A DNA stretch of 64,000 nucleotides from Corynebacterium auriscanis (GTDB taxonomy: Bacteria; Actinomycetota; Actinomycetes; Mycobacteriales; Mycobacteriaceae): assembly GCF_030408435.1 (NCBI RefSeq), contig NZ_CP047046.1:2524572-2588571 (forward strand). Reading direction: 5' to 3'. Below, one piece after another: positions 9,266-16,364 of the stretch. Made by a program: the position numbers and the translations under genes. The stretch's first letter is position 1; each line of letters starts with the position of its first letter. Under the pieces are notes generated by a model. It did not search any database, was not told the DNA's origin, and saw only the letters and a list, made by a program, of their open reading frames with translations.

Positions 9266-9470
9266 GAGGATCACTCCCAGTAGTTGTGCGGTCAATTCGA
9301 CGGTGTTTGGGTTTCGTTCTGGCCATATTGTGTTATCCCCACGCCCGATAAATAGGGCATGAGGGCACCAATTGTCTCGGGGCCAAACACTACTGACGTC
9401 TATGGTACGGCGATTGCCGCCGTCGTGCGCTACAGACCTGCCTTTCCCATCCGGCGTACAGTCGGAGGCT

Positions 9471-10529
9471 ATGGACGTTGCTTGCTATACCGCGCCCGCT
9501 GCTGGCGCACCCATGGAAAAAGGAACCATCACCCGGCGCGACCTGCGCGCAGACGATTGCCTGCTGGAAATTCGCTGGGCGGGAATCTGCCACAGCGATA
9601 TCCATACCGTTAACGGCGATTGGCCCCATGAGAACTTCCCCATGACCCCCGGCCACGAGATCATCGGAACTATCCGCGAGGTGGGTCCTGCGGTGACCAA
9701 ATTCAGTGTTGGCGATGTTGTTGGCATCGGCTGCATTGTCGATTCCTGCGGCGACTGTTCCGCGTGCAACGAAGGCGATGAAAACTACTGTGAGAATGGT
9801 TCCACCGGAACCTACAACGGTGTCGATCGCCATGATGGCTCGATCACCCAGGGTGGCTACTCCACTCACATTGTGTGTCGCGAGGACTTCCTGATTAAGA
9901 TCCCGGCGGCCTTCGCGGACCTCGACGATCCCGCTGCAGCGGCTGCCACCCCACTATTGTGCGCTGGCATTACCACGTACTCCCCACTGAAGCACTGGGG
10001 TGTGGGCCCTGGCCAACGCGTTGGTGTGGTTGGAATGGGTGGATTGGGCCACGTGGCCGTAAAGATCGCCAAGGCCATGGGCGCCGAGGTCACTGTATTT
10101 AGCCACTCCCTATCCAAACAGGCAGATGGCAAGAAATTCGGCGCCTCCGATTATGTAGCTACTGCGGAGGAGGATTTCTACAAGCCCCACCGCAACAGCC
10201 TAGATCTCATCATCAATACGGTCTCCGCTCCGATGCCCGTCGAACCCTTTATGCAAATGCTCCGCCGCAACGGCACGATGGTGATGTTGGGCCTTCCCCC
10301 GGAAAAGATGCAGCTTGGCGCAGGCCAACTTATCGGTGGCCGCAAGTCCCTAGCCGGTTCAATGATCGGCGGCATCGCCGAAACCCAAGAGATGATGGAT
10401 TTCTGCGCCGAGCACGGCATTACGGCCGAGGCCGAATTGATCGCTGCCGACCAGATTAACGAAGCCTATGAGCGCGTGTTGGCGTCGGATGTCCGCTACC
10501 GCTTCGTGATCGACGCGAAAACCTTTTAA
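9471..10529 (+). CDS. Zinc-dependent NAD(P)-alcohol dehydrogenase (CAD/AdhC type)
   Basis: A 352-residue medium-chain dehydrogenase/reductase. The catalytic zinc site is visible in AGICHSDIHT and PGHE. The structural zinc cysteines are in DSCGDCSACNEGDENYC. The cofactor Rossmann motif is VGMGGLGHVAVKIAKAMGA. The pattern GICHSDIH with the DHDGSITQGGYS-like loop is typical of cinnamyl-alcohol/YahK-type dehydrogenases that reduce aldehydes with NADPH. The start at ATG 9471 gives the family-like beginning MDVACYTAP; GGAGG lies only 2 bp upstream, so the site is uncertain, and an upstream in-frame extension to 9372 looks untranslated. Followed by its own terminator. Confidence 0.9.
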   Translation: MDVACYTAPAAGAPMEKGTITRRDLRADDCLLEIRWAGICHSDIHTVNGDWPHENFPMTPGHEIIGTIREVGPAVTKFSVGDVVGIGCIVDSCGDCSACNEGDENYCENGSTGTYNGVDRHDGSITQGGYSTHIVCREDFLIKIPAAFADLDDPAAAAATPLLCAGITTYSPLKHWGVGPGQRVGVVGMGGLGHVAVKIAKAMGAEVTVFSHSLSKQADGKKFGASDYVATAEEDFYKPHRNSLDLIINTVSAPMPVEPFMQMLRRNGTMVMLGLPPEKMQLGAGQLIGGRKSLAGSMIGGIAETQEMMDFCAEHGITAEAELIAADQINEAYERVLASDVRYRFVIDAKTF

Positions 10530-10593
10530 CCCTGCCCACCCCTGCCGGGCCACCGACCCCGCCCTGGCAAAACCCAAAGCCCACAAGCGAAAC

Positions 10594-10625
10594 CCCGCTG
10601 CCAAACACAGCAGCGGGATTCTCTT
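10594..10625 (+). terminator. Terminator between the dehydrogenase and thioredoxin genes
   Basis: Perfect 8-bp stem CCCGCTGC (10594-10601)/GCAGCGGG (10610-10617), 8-nt loop, then ATTCTCTTT. It serves the plus-strand dehydrogenase and may also act for the convergent thioredoxin gene. Confidence 0.75.
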
Positions 10626-10627
10626 TC

Positions 10628-10663
10628 GGCCAAACTAGCCCACTAGGCCAAGCTAGCCCTGCT
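10628..10663. repeat. 18-bp direct repeat over the thioredoxin stop codon
   Basis: GGCCAAACTAGCCC and GGCCAAGCTAGCCC recur 18 bp apart. The second contains the real stop (cta at 10653-10655); the first repeats it at 10635-10637, in the same frame. Confidence 0.8.
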
Positions 10664-11021
10664 CGTTCTGAGCCTCTACCTGCTTGCGGACCTCATCCAT
10701 ATCCAGCTGCTTCGCCTGGGAGATGAGGTCATTAAGCGCCTCGCCAGGCAGCAAGCCGGATTCACGCGCCAGCAGAATACCGTCGCGGAAAACCATCAGG
10801 GTTGGAATGGACTGGATCTGAAGAGCTGCGGAAAGCTCCTGGTTGGCCTCGGTATCAATCTTGCCGAACACGGCATCCGGGTTCTGTTCGGATGCATCCT
10901 CGAAGATTGGGCTAAAACGCTTACAAGGGCCACACCAATCTGCCCAGAAATCCAGTAGCACGATGCCATCCTGAGAAACGGTGTCCTGGAAGTTCTCGCC
11001 GGTAACCTCAATCGTTGCCAT
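10653..11021 (-). CDS. Thioredoxin with canonical WCGPC site
   Basis: A 122-residue thioredoxin-fold protein, cytoplasmic disulfide reductant. The active site is WCGPC with C30 and C33 and the cis-proline loop is SIPTLMVF. Start taken at ATG 11021 (MATIEV), with AGGAG 9 bp upstream; the frame runs ten codons further but without a ribosome site. The C-terminus has a short acidic/Gln tail (EVRKQVEAQNEQG) longer than in minimal thioredoxins. It is separate from the sigM-trxB-trxA locus at 59-61 kb, so the genome has at least two thioredoxins; this one is a stand-alone gene. Confidence 0.92.
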   Translation of the reverse strand: MATIEVTGENFQDTVSQDGIVLLDFWADWCGPCKRFSPIFEDASEQNPDAVFGKIDTEANQELSAALQIQSIPTLMVFRDGILLARESGLLPGEALNDLISQAKQLDMDEVRKQVEAQNEQG

Positions 11022-11125
11022 AGTTAAAGGCTCCTTTCGTTGTCGATTCACTAGTTTTTTGCTCTAGTAGACCCAACGATACGCAAGAGCCGGTTTATTC
11101 CCCACGAATCGTTTACTGTTTTTCT

Positions 11126-11653
11126 ATGACTACTTCTTCTTCTCCTTCTTCTTCCCAGTTCGACGCCAACACGAACCCCTCCCCCGTCTTCCGCATGTAT
11201 AAAAAGCTTTCCAAGAAGCCGGGTGGCAAGGCGCTGTTTTCGGCCGCGGTTTCCCTGAAAGCCCCCTACTTCTCCACGGTATTGCCTCGCCTGCAGGAAA
11301 TGCGCCCCGGATACTCCGAGGTCAAAGTGCCAAAGTGGTGGTTGGTCAACAACCACATCAAGACCTTCCATGCCATCGCGGCATGCAACGCGGCCGAGTT
11401 CGCCATGGGCATGCTGGCGGAGGCCTCCTTGCCGAACACCCACCGCTGGCTGCCCAAGGGCATGCGCACGGAATACCGCACGAAGTCCAAGGGTGGGCTC
11501 ACCGCTCGCGCCAGCGCCGACCTCCCCGATTTCTCCCAGATCACGCGGGAATCTGGTGGCCAGACGCTCACGGTGACTATTCACTTTGAGGATGCTGCCG
11601 GCAACGAACCTGTATACGCGGAGATCGACATTTGGGTGACCGCGAAAAAGTAG
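11126..11653 (+). CDS. DUF4442 hotdog-fold protein
   Basis: A 175-residue protein resembling DUF4442, a hotdog-fold family related to acyl-CoA thioesterases. Supporting segments are PYFSTVLPRLQEMRPGYSEVKVPKWWLVNNH, HAIAACNAAEFAMGMLAEASLP and the terminal VYAEIDIWVTAKK strand. The Asn/His cluster and AAEFAMG helix occupy the positions used by hotdog thioesterases, but the substrate is unknown. The first 20 residues are Ser/Pro-rich and probably disordered. A -10-like TTTACT lies about 8 bp before the ATG, so the mRNA may be leaderless. Confidence 0.8.
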   Translation: MTTSSSPSSSQFDANTNPSPVFRMYKKLSKKPGGKALFSAAVSLKAPYFSTVLPRLQEMRPGYSEVKVPKWWLVNNHIKTFHAIAACNAAEFAMGMLAEASLPNTHRWLPKGMRTEYRTKSKGGLTARASADLPDFSQITRESGGQTLTVTIHFEDAAGNEPVYAEIDIWVTAKK

Positions 11654-11665
11654 AACCAAGGCGCC

Positions 11666-12163
11666 CTAGGGCGACATGATCAGCAACGCTGCCACGTAGC
11701 CCAAAAGAGCGGCCACGATGCTGGCGGCGGTCATCACCACCAGTTGTCGCATGCCCACCCAGCGCGAGGGTCCAGAGGTTGGGTGATTGAGGTTCGGCGT
11801 GGCGTCGATTAAAGAGCGAAAGCGCGGGGGCAGCGCCTCGACTATCGCAGTTGAGAAAGTAGTGAACCCACCGCAGAAGCCCGTGCCCCAAAAGGTGATC
11901 AGCAAAGCGACGGTTGAGTTGTAGCTACTGGCTTTGGGTAGCGATTCACCCTGACTGGCCAAGGGAGTCATGCCCGTGAAAACGTAAGTCGCACCCAGAA
12001 GCAGCCCGAGGGCCGCACTGCCTGCCACGTTGATCACCGTGAGGCTGGTGAGGGGCGACATCCCCACGCGGGAGGACTTCAGTCTGCGATCCACCGCAAA
12101 ACGAGTGATTGCGCCCAAGCCACCGCCGATCATCACGGCGAAAATTTCCAACAGAGAGTTCAT
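11666..12163 (-). CDS. crcB: Fluoride channel subunit Fluc/CrcB (second of pair)
   Basis: A 165-residue four-helix membrane protein, one subunit of a Fluc fluoride-exporting channel that dimerises in dual topology. It shows the conserved Asn in INVAGSAALG (helix 2) and the signature GFCGGFTTFST (residues 95-105), whose Phe and Thr residues line the fluoride pore. Start ATG at 12163 overlaps the stop of the upstream crcB gene in ATGA, so translation is coupled. A much longer same-frame ORF reaching to 12739 is an artefact of overlap with that gene. Confidence 0.9.
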   Translation of the reverse strand: MNSLLEIFAVMIGGGLGAITRFAVDRRLKSSRVGMSPLTSLTVINVAGSAALGLLLGATYVFTGMTPLASQGESLPKASSYNSTVALLITFWGTGFCGGFTTFSTAIVEALPPRFRSLIDATPNLNHPTSGPSRWVGMRQLVVMTAASIVAALLGYVAALLIMSP

Positions 12164-12789
12164 GAGCGCTGCCCGTCGGTGCCGGCCTCGGCCTCGGTCT
12201 CGGGTGAGGGTGCGGGTGAGGGTGCCTGCGGTGCTGTGCTGGTGTGCGTGGCTTGTGGCGCCTGGCTGGCCTGCGTGCCCTGCGGCACCTGGTGCACCAC
12301 CTGCGTGCCACGAATACCCGCGCCCCACACGCGCCCCGCTAGCGCAGCGATCACCCCGACCAACAAGCTGGCGATGCAGTAGCAAAACCCGCCTGCGACC
12401 TCCGCAAACGTGGGTATGGCGGTCAAACCAGCGCGCAGCTGCGCAGAGCTCGCTTCTAGTCCAGCGGCCACCGAAGCCAACGCGCTGAAGGAAGTAAACG
12501 CCCCCAGCGCACCGGTTCCCCACAGCACGCGCGCCTTGGAGTTCCCATTCGGGTACATACTCACCAGCGCACCGAGCATCCCGGCCCCTACGGCATTGCA
12601 CAGCATGAGCGACAGCCCTGGCAGCCCCCAGATGTCCCATAGATAGTTGCCAGAGCTGGGGGCGAGAGATACGCGCGGCAGCGCCGTGGACAGCACCCAA
12701 CGCGCAAAAGTACCGACCATGCCACCGGCAAATACCCAAAGGTATTGCCGGGGCAGGGTCGGTTGTGTTGCTACAGAGGGGCTAGTCAC
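12160..12789 (-). CDS. crcB: Fluoride channel subunit Fluc/CrcB (first of pair, degenerate signature)
   Basis: A 209-residue CrcB/Fluc-like protein with four hydrophobic segments in the first 150 residues (FAGGMVGTFARW, LMLCNAVGAGMLGALVS, LWGTGALGAFTSFSAL, the final ASLLVGVIAALAG helix). The signature GFxGGFTTFS of functional Fluc is here GALGAFTSFSAL, and a Pro/Gln/Thr-rich tail of about 50 residues is added. Together with the overlapping downstream copy it probably forms a heterodimeric channel, an arrangement known in other Gram-positives. The GTG at 12789 follows AGAGG closely, so the start is uncertain. No fluoride riboswitch was recognised upstream. Confidence 0.87.
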   Translation of the reverse strand: MTSPSVATQPTLPRQYLWVFAGGMVGTFARWVLSTALPRVSLAPSSGNYLWDIWGLPGLSLMLCNAVGAGMLGALVSMYPNGNSKARVLWGTGALGAFTSFSALASVAAGLEASSAQLRAGLTAIPTFAEVAGGFCYCIASLLVGVIAALAGRVWGAGIRGTQVVHQVPQGTQASQAPQATHTSTAPQAPSPAPSPETEAEAGTDGQRS

Positions 12790-12858
12790 CCCTCTAGCCT
12801 ACAAATTCCGCGCTCAGAACCCTACCTCTGATCGAAGTAATGCGGGTTCCGGCAGAAC

Positions 12859-13404
12859 TTACTGCTGCTTTACGAGGGAGAGGTCGAACTTCAGGCCGAT
12901 CTTCTCGGAAACCAGCACGCCGCCGTTATCCAGCTTGGTCTGCCAGGTCAGACCAAAGTCGCGACGGTTAATGGTGGTCTCACCTTCGAAGCCAACACGG
13001 GTCTGTCCCCATGGATCCGTAGCCTCACCGTTGAAGTCGAAGTCGATGGTGATCTGCTTGGTAACACCCTTGATGGTCAGGTCACCGGTAACGCGCAGAG
13101 TGTCCTCATCCAGTGGCTTAGCTTCGTTGGAAACGAAGGTGATCTGTGGGTGGGCCTCGGTCTCGAAGAAATCACCGGAGCGCAGGTGGTTATCGCGATC
13201 GGTGTTGTTCGTGTTGATGGAACCCGTATTGATCTCCACATTGATGGAGACGTTGCTAAAGTCTTCGTTCGCGGAAACGGTGCCGCTGAACTCGTCGAAG
13301 TTACCGCGAACCTTGGTAATCATTGCGTGGCGTGCGGTGAAACCCAGCTCGGAGTGGTCGGAATCGATGGTGTAGTTACCTGCGTACTTGCTGAAGTCAG
13401 ACAT
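12859..13404 (-). CDS. YceI family protein
   Basis: A 181-residue YceI-like beta-barrel (lipocalin-like) protein. The start GNYTIDSDHSELGFTARHAMITKVRGNFDEFSG is the family core, followed by the LRSGDFFETEAHPQITF block and the LTIKGVTKQITIDFDF strand. The family binds isoprenoid-like lipids and is often linked to envelope or acid/oxidative stress; a specific ligand cannot be inferred. No signal peptide, so cytoplasmic here. Divergent from a MarR gene with inverted repeats in between, suggesting control by that regulator. Confidence 0.93.
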   Translation of the reverse strand: MSDFSKYAGNYTIDSDHSELGFTARHAMITKVRGNFDEFSGTVSANEDFSNVSINVEINTGSINTNNTDRDNHLRSGDFFETEAHPQITFVSNEAKPLDEDTLRVTGDLTIKGVTKQITIDFDFNGEATDPWGQTRVGFEGETTINRRDFGLTWQTKLDNGGVLVSEKIGLKFDLSLVKQQ

Positions 13405-13502
13405 GGTTAGACCTTTCGTTTGGTGTTTACATTGAGTTATTCATCAACAGCGGTAGGCCACCCGTCCTCGAGTGTAGCGCCTCATTCGCTGTCATGTCAC
13501 TA

Positions 13503-13542
13503 ACCTACACAACAGTAGGTGATGTGTCAACAAAGCGGTTGA
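13503..13542. promoter_or_regulatory. Two inverted repeats, candidate MarR operators
   Basis: ACCTAC-N6-GTAGGT (13503-13520) and TCAAC-N6-GTTGA (13527-13542) lie in the 260-bp divergent gap between yceI and the MarR gene. A third related word, GACACATCAA at 13605-13614, is the reverse complement of TTGATGTGTC-like sequence here. Operator function is inferred from position and symmetry. Confidence 0.5.
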
Positions 13543-13664
13543 TGTGGTGTAATAGTCGCGTCCAATTTTGGTTCTCAACCTGCTCTATGGTGATAATTTT
13601 GCTAGACACATCAAACTCACTCCAGACATCAGTCGTTCCCGAAATAACCACGACGGAAGTACCC

Positions 13665-14216
13665 ATGCCGGATCCAACCCCCACATCGCAGCAGAACACC
13701 CTCGATTCTCACCTCGCGCCACGTAACCCCTCCGGTTCTGCGCCCACGCCAGAACAAGCGCCTCGCTGGCTCACCGCCGCCGAACAAGCTACCTGGCGCG
13801 ACTGGATCTTTGTTACTTCTCGTATCGACGCCACCATGGCCCGCGAGCTGCAACGTCATTCTGACCTCTCTTTGGCTGACTACACAGTCCTGGTGCCCTT
13901 ATCGGAACATCCCCAGCGGCGCGAACGGATCGCAGCTTTAGCGGAGGCCCTGCAATGGGATCGCTCGCGGCTATCCCATCAGATCACTCGCATGGCCAAA
14001 CGCGGACTTGTGCGCCGCGAGTCCTGCGCCGAAGACGGCCGCGGTGCATTTGTGGTCATCGAACCGGCGGGGATGGAGGCGATCAAAACCGCTGCCCCCG
14101 GTCACGTAAAGTGCGTGCAAGATTCCTTCTTCGATCAGTTGGATCAGCGCGACAGCGAAGACCTTCAACGCATTCTGCGCAAGCTCGCCGCACAGTTTGA
14201 AAACGACCGAGCCTAA
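13665..14216 (+). CDS. MarR family transcriptional regulator
   Basis: A 183-residue winged-helix regulator. Core segments: WRDWIFVTSRIDATMARELQRHSDLSLADYTVLVPLSEHP (dimerisation helices and first HTH helices), IAALAEALQWDRSRLSHQITRMAKRGLVRRESCAEDGRG (recognition helix and wing). Start chosen at ATG 13665 with GGAAG 6 bp upstream; the frame is open to 13494 but that part covers the promoter region. A GATAAT box at 13592-13597 with TTGGTT 18 bp before it is a plausible promoter. Divergent to yceI. Confidence 0.88.
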   Translation: MPDPTPTSQQNTLDSHLAPRNPSGSAPTPEQAPRWLTAAEQATWRDWIFVTSRIDATMARELQRHSDLSLADYTVLVPLSEHPQRRERIAALAEALQWDRSRLSHQITRMAKRGLVRRESCAEDGRGAFVVIEPAGMEAIKTAAPGHVKCVQDSFFDQLDQRDSEDLQRILRKLAAQFENDRA

Positions 14217-14252
14217 AGAGGCTTATACCCTGGCACGGCGATTGCCGTACCT

Positions 14253-14340
14253 CTACGGCATCGGCGCGGTACTAGCCGCTGCGCCGCTGATAGGCCACAC
14301 TCACCATCCCAACAGCGCCAACAACCTACGGCATCGGCGC
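14253..14340. repeat. 15-bp direct repeat of the dnaB 3' end
   Basis: CTACGGCATCGGCGC occurs at 14326-14340, where it encodes the last codons and stop of DnaB, and again at 14253-14267, 73 bp downstream of the gene. Confidence 0.8.
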
Positions 14341-15843
14341 AATATCGCGCGCAATGTCACTGAACTTAGAGAACTGCAATTGGTGAGCCACCGTCACCGT
14401 ACCGATGGGGCCACCACGATGCTTGGCTAGGATGATGTCTGCCTCCCCCTGGCGTTCGTGATCGCGGTTTTGCGAATCAGGACGGTGAATCAGCATAACC
14501 ATATCTGCATCCTGCTCCAGTGAACCAGATTCACGCAGGTCAGAGACCCTGGGCAAAGCATCCTCGCCACGCGATTCCACACCACGGTTCAACTGCGAAA
14601 TAGCGATCACGGGAACGTTGACTTCCTTGGCCAATAGCTTCAATTGACGCGAGAATTCGGAGACCTCTTGCTGGCGCGATTCCACGCGCTTACCGGACGA
14701 CATCAGCTGAAGGTAGTCCACCACGACGAGCGAAAGATCCGCCTGTTGCTTTAAGCGGCGCGCCTTCGAACGAATCTCCATCATCGTCAGATTGGGTGAA
14801 TCATCGATATAGATTGGCGCTTCGGCAATCTCGCCGATGCGGGCGGTAAGCCGATTCCAATCCTCATCATCCATTTTTCCGCCGCGCATGGCGGACAGGC
14901 GCACATCCGCCTCGGCGGAGAAGATACGCATCATGACTTCAGACTTGCTCATTTCCAAACTGAATAGAGCTGAAGCCTTACCTTGACGGATAGACGCGCT
15001 GCGCATGAAGTCCAAAGCCAACGTGGACTTACCCACGCCGGGACGGGCGGCAACAATAACCATTTGCCCACCACTGAGACCGTTTGTTAGGTCGTCAAGG
15101 TCTCGGAATCCCGTCTCGATCCCCTTCGCTTGCCCACCCGAGCTCAGATCCTCGATTTCGTCCATCGTGGATTCTAGGAGCGCCTCGAAGATTTCGTAAT
15201 CCTCGCTGGCCGACTCGTTCGTGATGGAGAACATTTCCTGCTGAGCGTTATCCACCACCGTGGCAACCTCAGCACCCTCGATACCGGAATAACCCAGCTG
15301 CACAATTCGCGTACCTGCATGGACAAGCCTGCGTAGTGTGGACTTTTCCTTAACGAGTGCAGCGTAGTACCCCACGTTGGCACTGGTGGGAGTCTTCGCC
15401 AAAATGCTATGCAAGTACGGAGCCCCGCCCACGGCTTCCAGCACACCATCGCGGTCCAGATACCCCGCGACGATAACCGGATCCACTTCCTTGCCCTCAC
15501 CGTAAAGCCGCAACACGGTTTCAAAAATGGTCTTGTGCGCAGGACGATAGAAATCATCACCAGAGAGGATCTCGACCACATCGGCGATCGCATCCTTATC
15601 CAACATCATGCCGCCTAGCACACCTTGTTCGGCGCCGATGTTCTGTGGCATTTCCCGCCCCGCATCTTGAACCTGCTCACGGTAATTGCGTTTGAATCCA
15701 CCGGAGCGTTTGCCACCTTGAAAGGCATCATTCGAGCTGCCCGCGCCCATGCTGAAATCACCGGGTTCCATTGGGGGTTCGTCAGGTAACGGAATATCGT
15801 CGAAGTTGATGTCTGGATTCTGTGGGCTCATGCGTTCAACCAT
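14326..15843 (-). CDS. dnaB: Replicative DNA helicase DnaB
   Basis: The hexameric 5'-3' helicase of the replication fork, about 505 residues. An acidic/Gly-rich N-terminal tail precedes the N-terminal domain (PQNIGAEQGVLGGMMLDKDAIADV), then the RecA-like core: Walker A ARPGVGKSTLA (K272 from this start), SLEMSKSEVMMRI, Walker B LSLVVVDYLQLM, VIAISQLNRGVE and the arginine-finger region GGPIGTVTVAHQ. There is no intein, unlike some mycobacterial DnaB proteins. The start may be ATG 15843 or 15831; TATACG lies about 12 bp before 15843, so a very short leader is likely. The region upstream carries DnaA boxes. Confidence 0.96.
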   Translation of the reverse strand: MVERMSPQNPDINFDDIPLPDEPPMEPGDFSMGAGSSNDAFQGGKRSGGFKRNYREQVQDAGREMPQNIGAEQGVLGGMMLDKDAIADVVEILSGDDFYRPAHKTIFETVLRLYGEGKEVDPVIVAGYLDRDGVLEAVGGAPYLHSILAKTPTSANVGYYAALVKEKSTLRRLVHAGTRIVQLGYSGIEGAEVATVVDNAQQEMFSITNESASEDYEIFEALLESTMDEIEDLSSGGQAKGIETGFRDLDDLTNGLSGGQMVIVAARPGVGKSTLALDFMRSASIRQGKASALFSLEMSKSEVMMRIFSAEADVRLSAMRGGKMDDEDWNRLTARIGEIAEAPIYIDDSPNLTMMEIRSKARRLKQQADLSLVVVDYLQLMSSGKRVESRQQEVSEFSRQLKLLAKEVNVPVIAISQLNRGVESRGEDALPRVSDLRESGSLEQDADMVMLIHRPDSQNRDHERQGEADIILAKHRGGPIGTVTVAHQLQFSKFSDIARDIAPMP

Positions 15844-16364
15844 AGTGCGCAGACCCGTATACCGAACTAGTAACCCTCGTGGGTTCACAGGTCTCCCGCA
15901 CCCCAACCGGCGGACCCCACCCGCCCGAACTCACAACTCTCCTGCACCTCAACTGGCAGCAATTCCGAACCCACTCACACCCCCCTTGAAAGCGAGTTAT
16001 CCACAGGGGTCTGGGGATAACTCTGTGGAAGATATGTGAACAACACCTCTTTCCCCAGCTCAGCCTGTGGATAACTTGTGTATAAACACCCCCCTGACCA
16101 GCGTGTTCGCAAGTTCCTGCAGGTCAGGGGACTTTTTGAGGTTGACCCAGCAACAAACCCCCCGGTGGATAACTTTCGTCACATATGTTAACTGCATCGT
16201 GAGATTTTGACTTTTTTATACCTACTGGTCACCCAATTAAGATTCCATTTCCCCGATAGCTCACCGGTCCGCCCTCGTTTTCCACAGGCTACCTCTTTGC
16301 CCATGTCAACCCCGATTCAGCCAAAATCCCGCCTCATACGATTTTGTATACTAAACCTAAAGAT
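15844..16364. promoter_or_regulatory. DnaA-box cluster in the dnaB / monooxygenase divergent region
   Basis: Two perfect DnaA boxes: TTATCCACA at 15997-16005 (plus) and 16066-16074 (minus). Three one-mismatch boxes: TTATCCCCA at 16012-16020 (minus), TTATCCACC at 16164-16172 (minus) and TTTTCCACA at 16278-16286 (plus). An AT-rich stretch lies around 16200-16235. The region separates dnaB from a divergent oxidoreductase and carries an orphan terminator-like hairpin. DnaA-dependent control of dnaB, or DnaA titration, is an inference. Confidence 0.75.
16091..16137 (+). terminator. Orphan terminator-like hairpin among DnaA boxes
   Basis: CCCCTGACC (16091-16099) pairs perfectly with GGTCAGGGG (16122-16130), 22-nt loop, followed by ACTTTTTG. 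An extended -10-like TGTGTATAAA ends at about 16086, so a transcript would consist of little more than this hairpin. No plus-strand gene precedes it. Confidence 0.55.

Noticed and set aside
11666..12739. A 357-residue fusion frame covering both fluoride channel genes
   Set aside because: Its first half is an antisense-free but wrong-frame reading of the upstream crcB gene, Arg/Gly-rich and without family features. The real gene starts at 12163.
12790..12858. Fluoride riboswitch before crcB
   Set aside because: The gap is only about 70 bp, with no recognisable pseudoknot sequence.
14326..15906. Intein in DnaB, as in some mycobacteria
   Set aside because: The helicase core motifs are continuous and the length is normal.
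15907..16364. Replication origin oriC
   Set aside because: DnaA boxes are present, but dnaA, dnaN and rpmH are not adjacent. Gene order places the origin beyond the right edge, so I list only a DnaA-box cluster.
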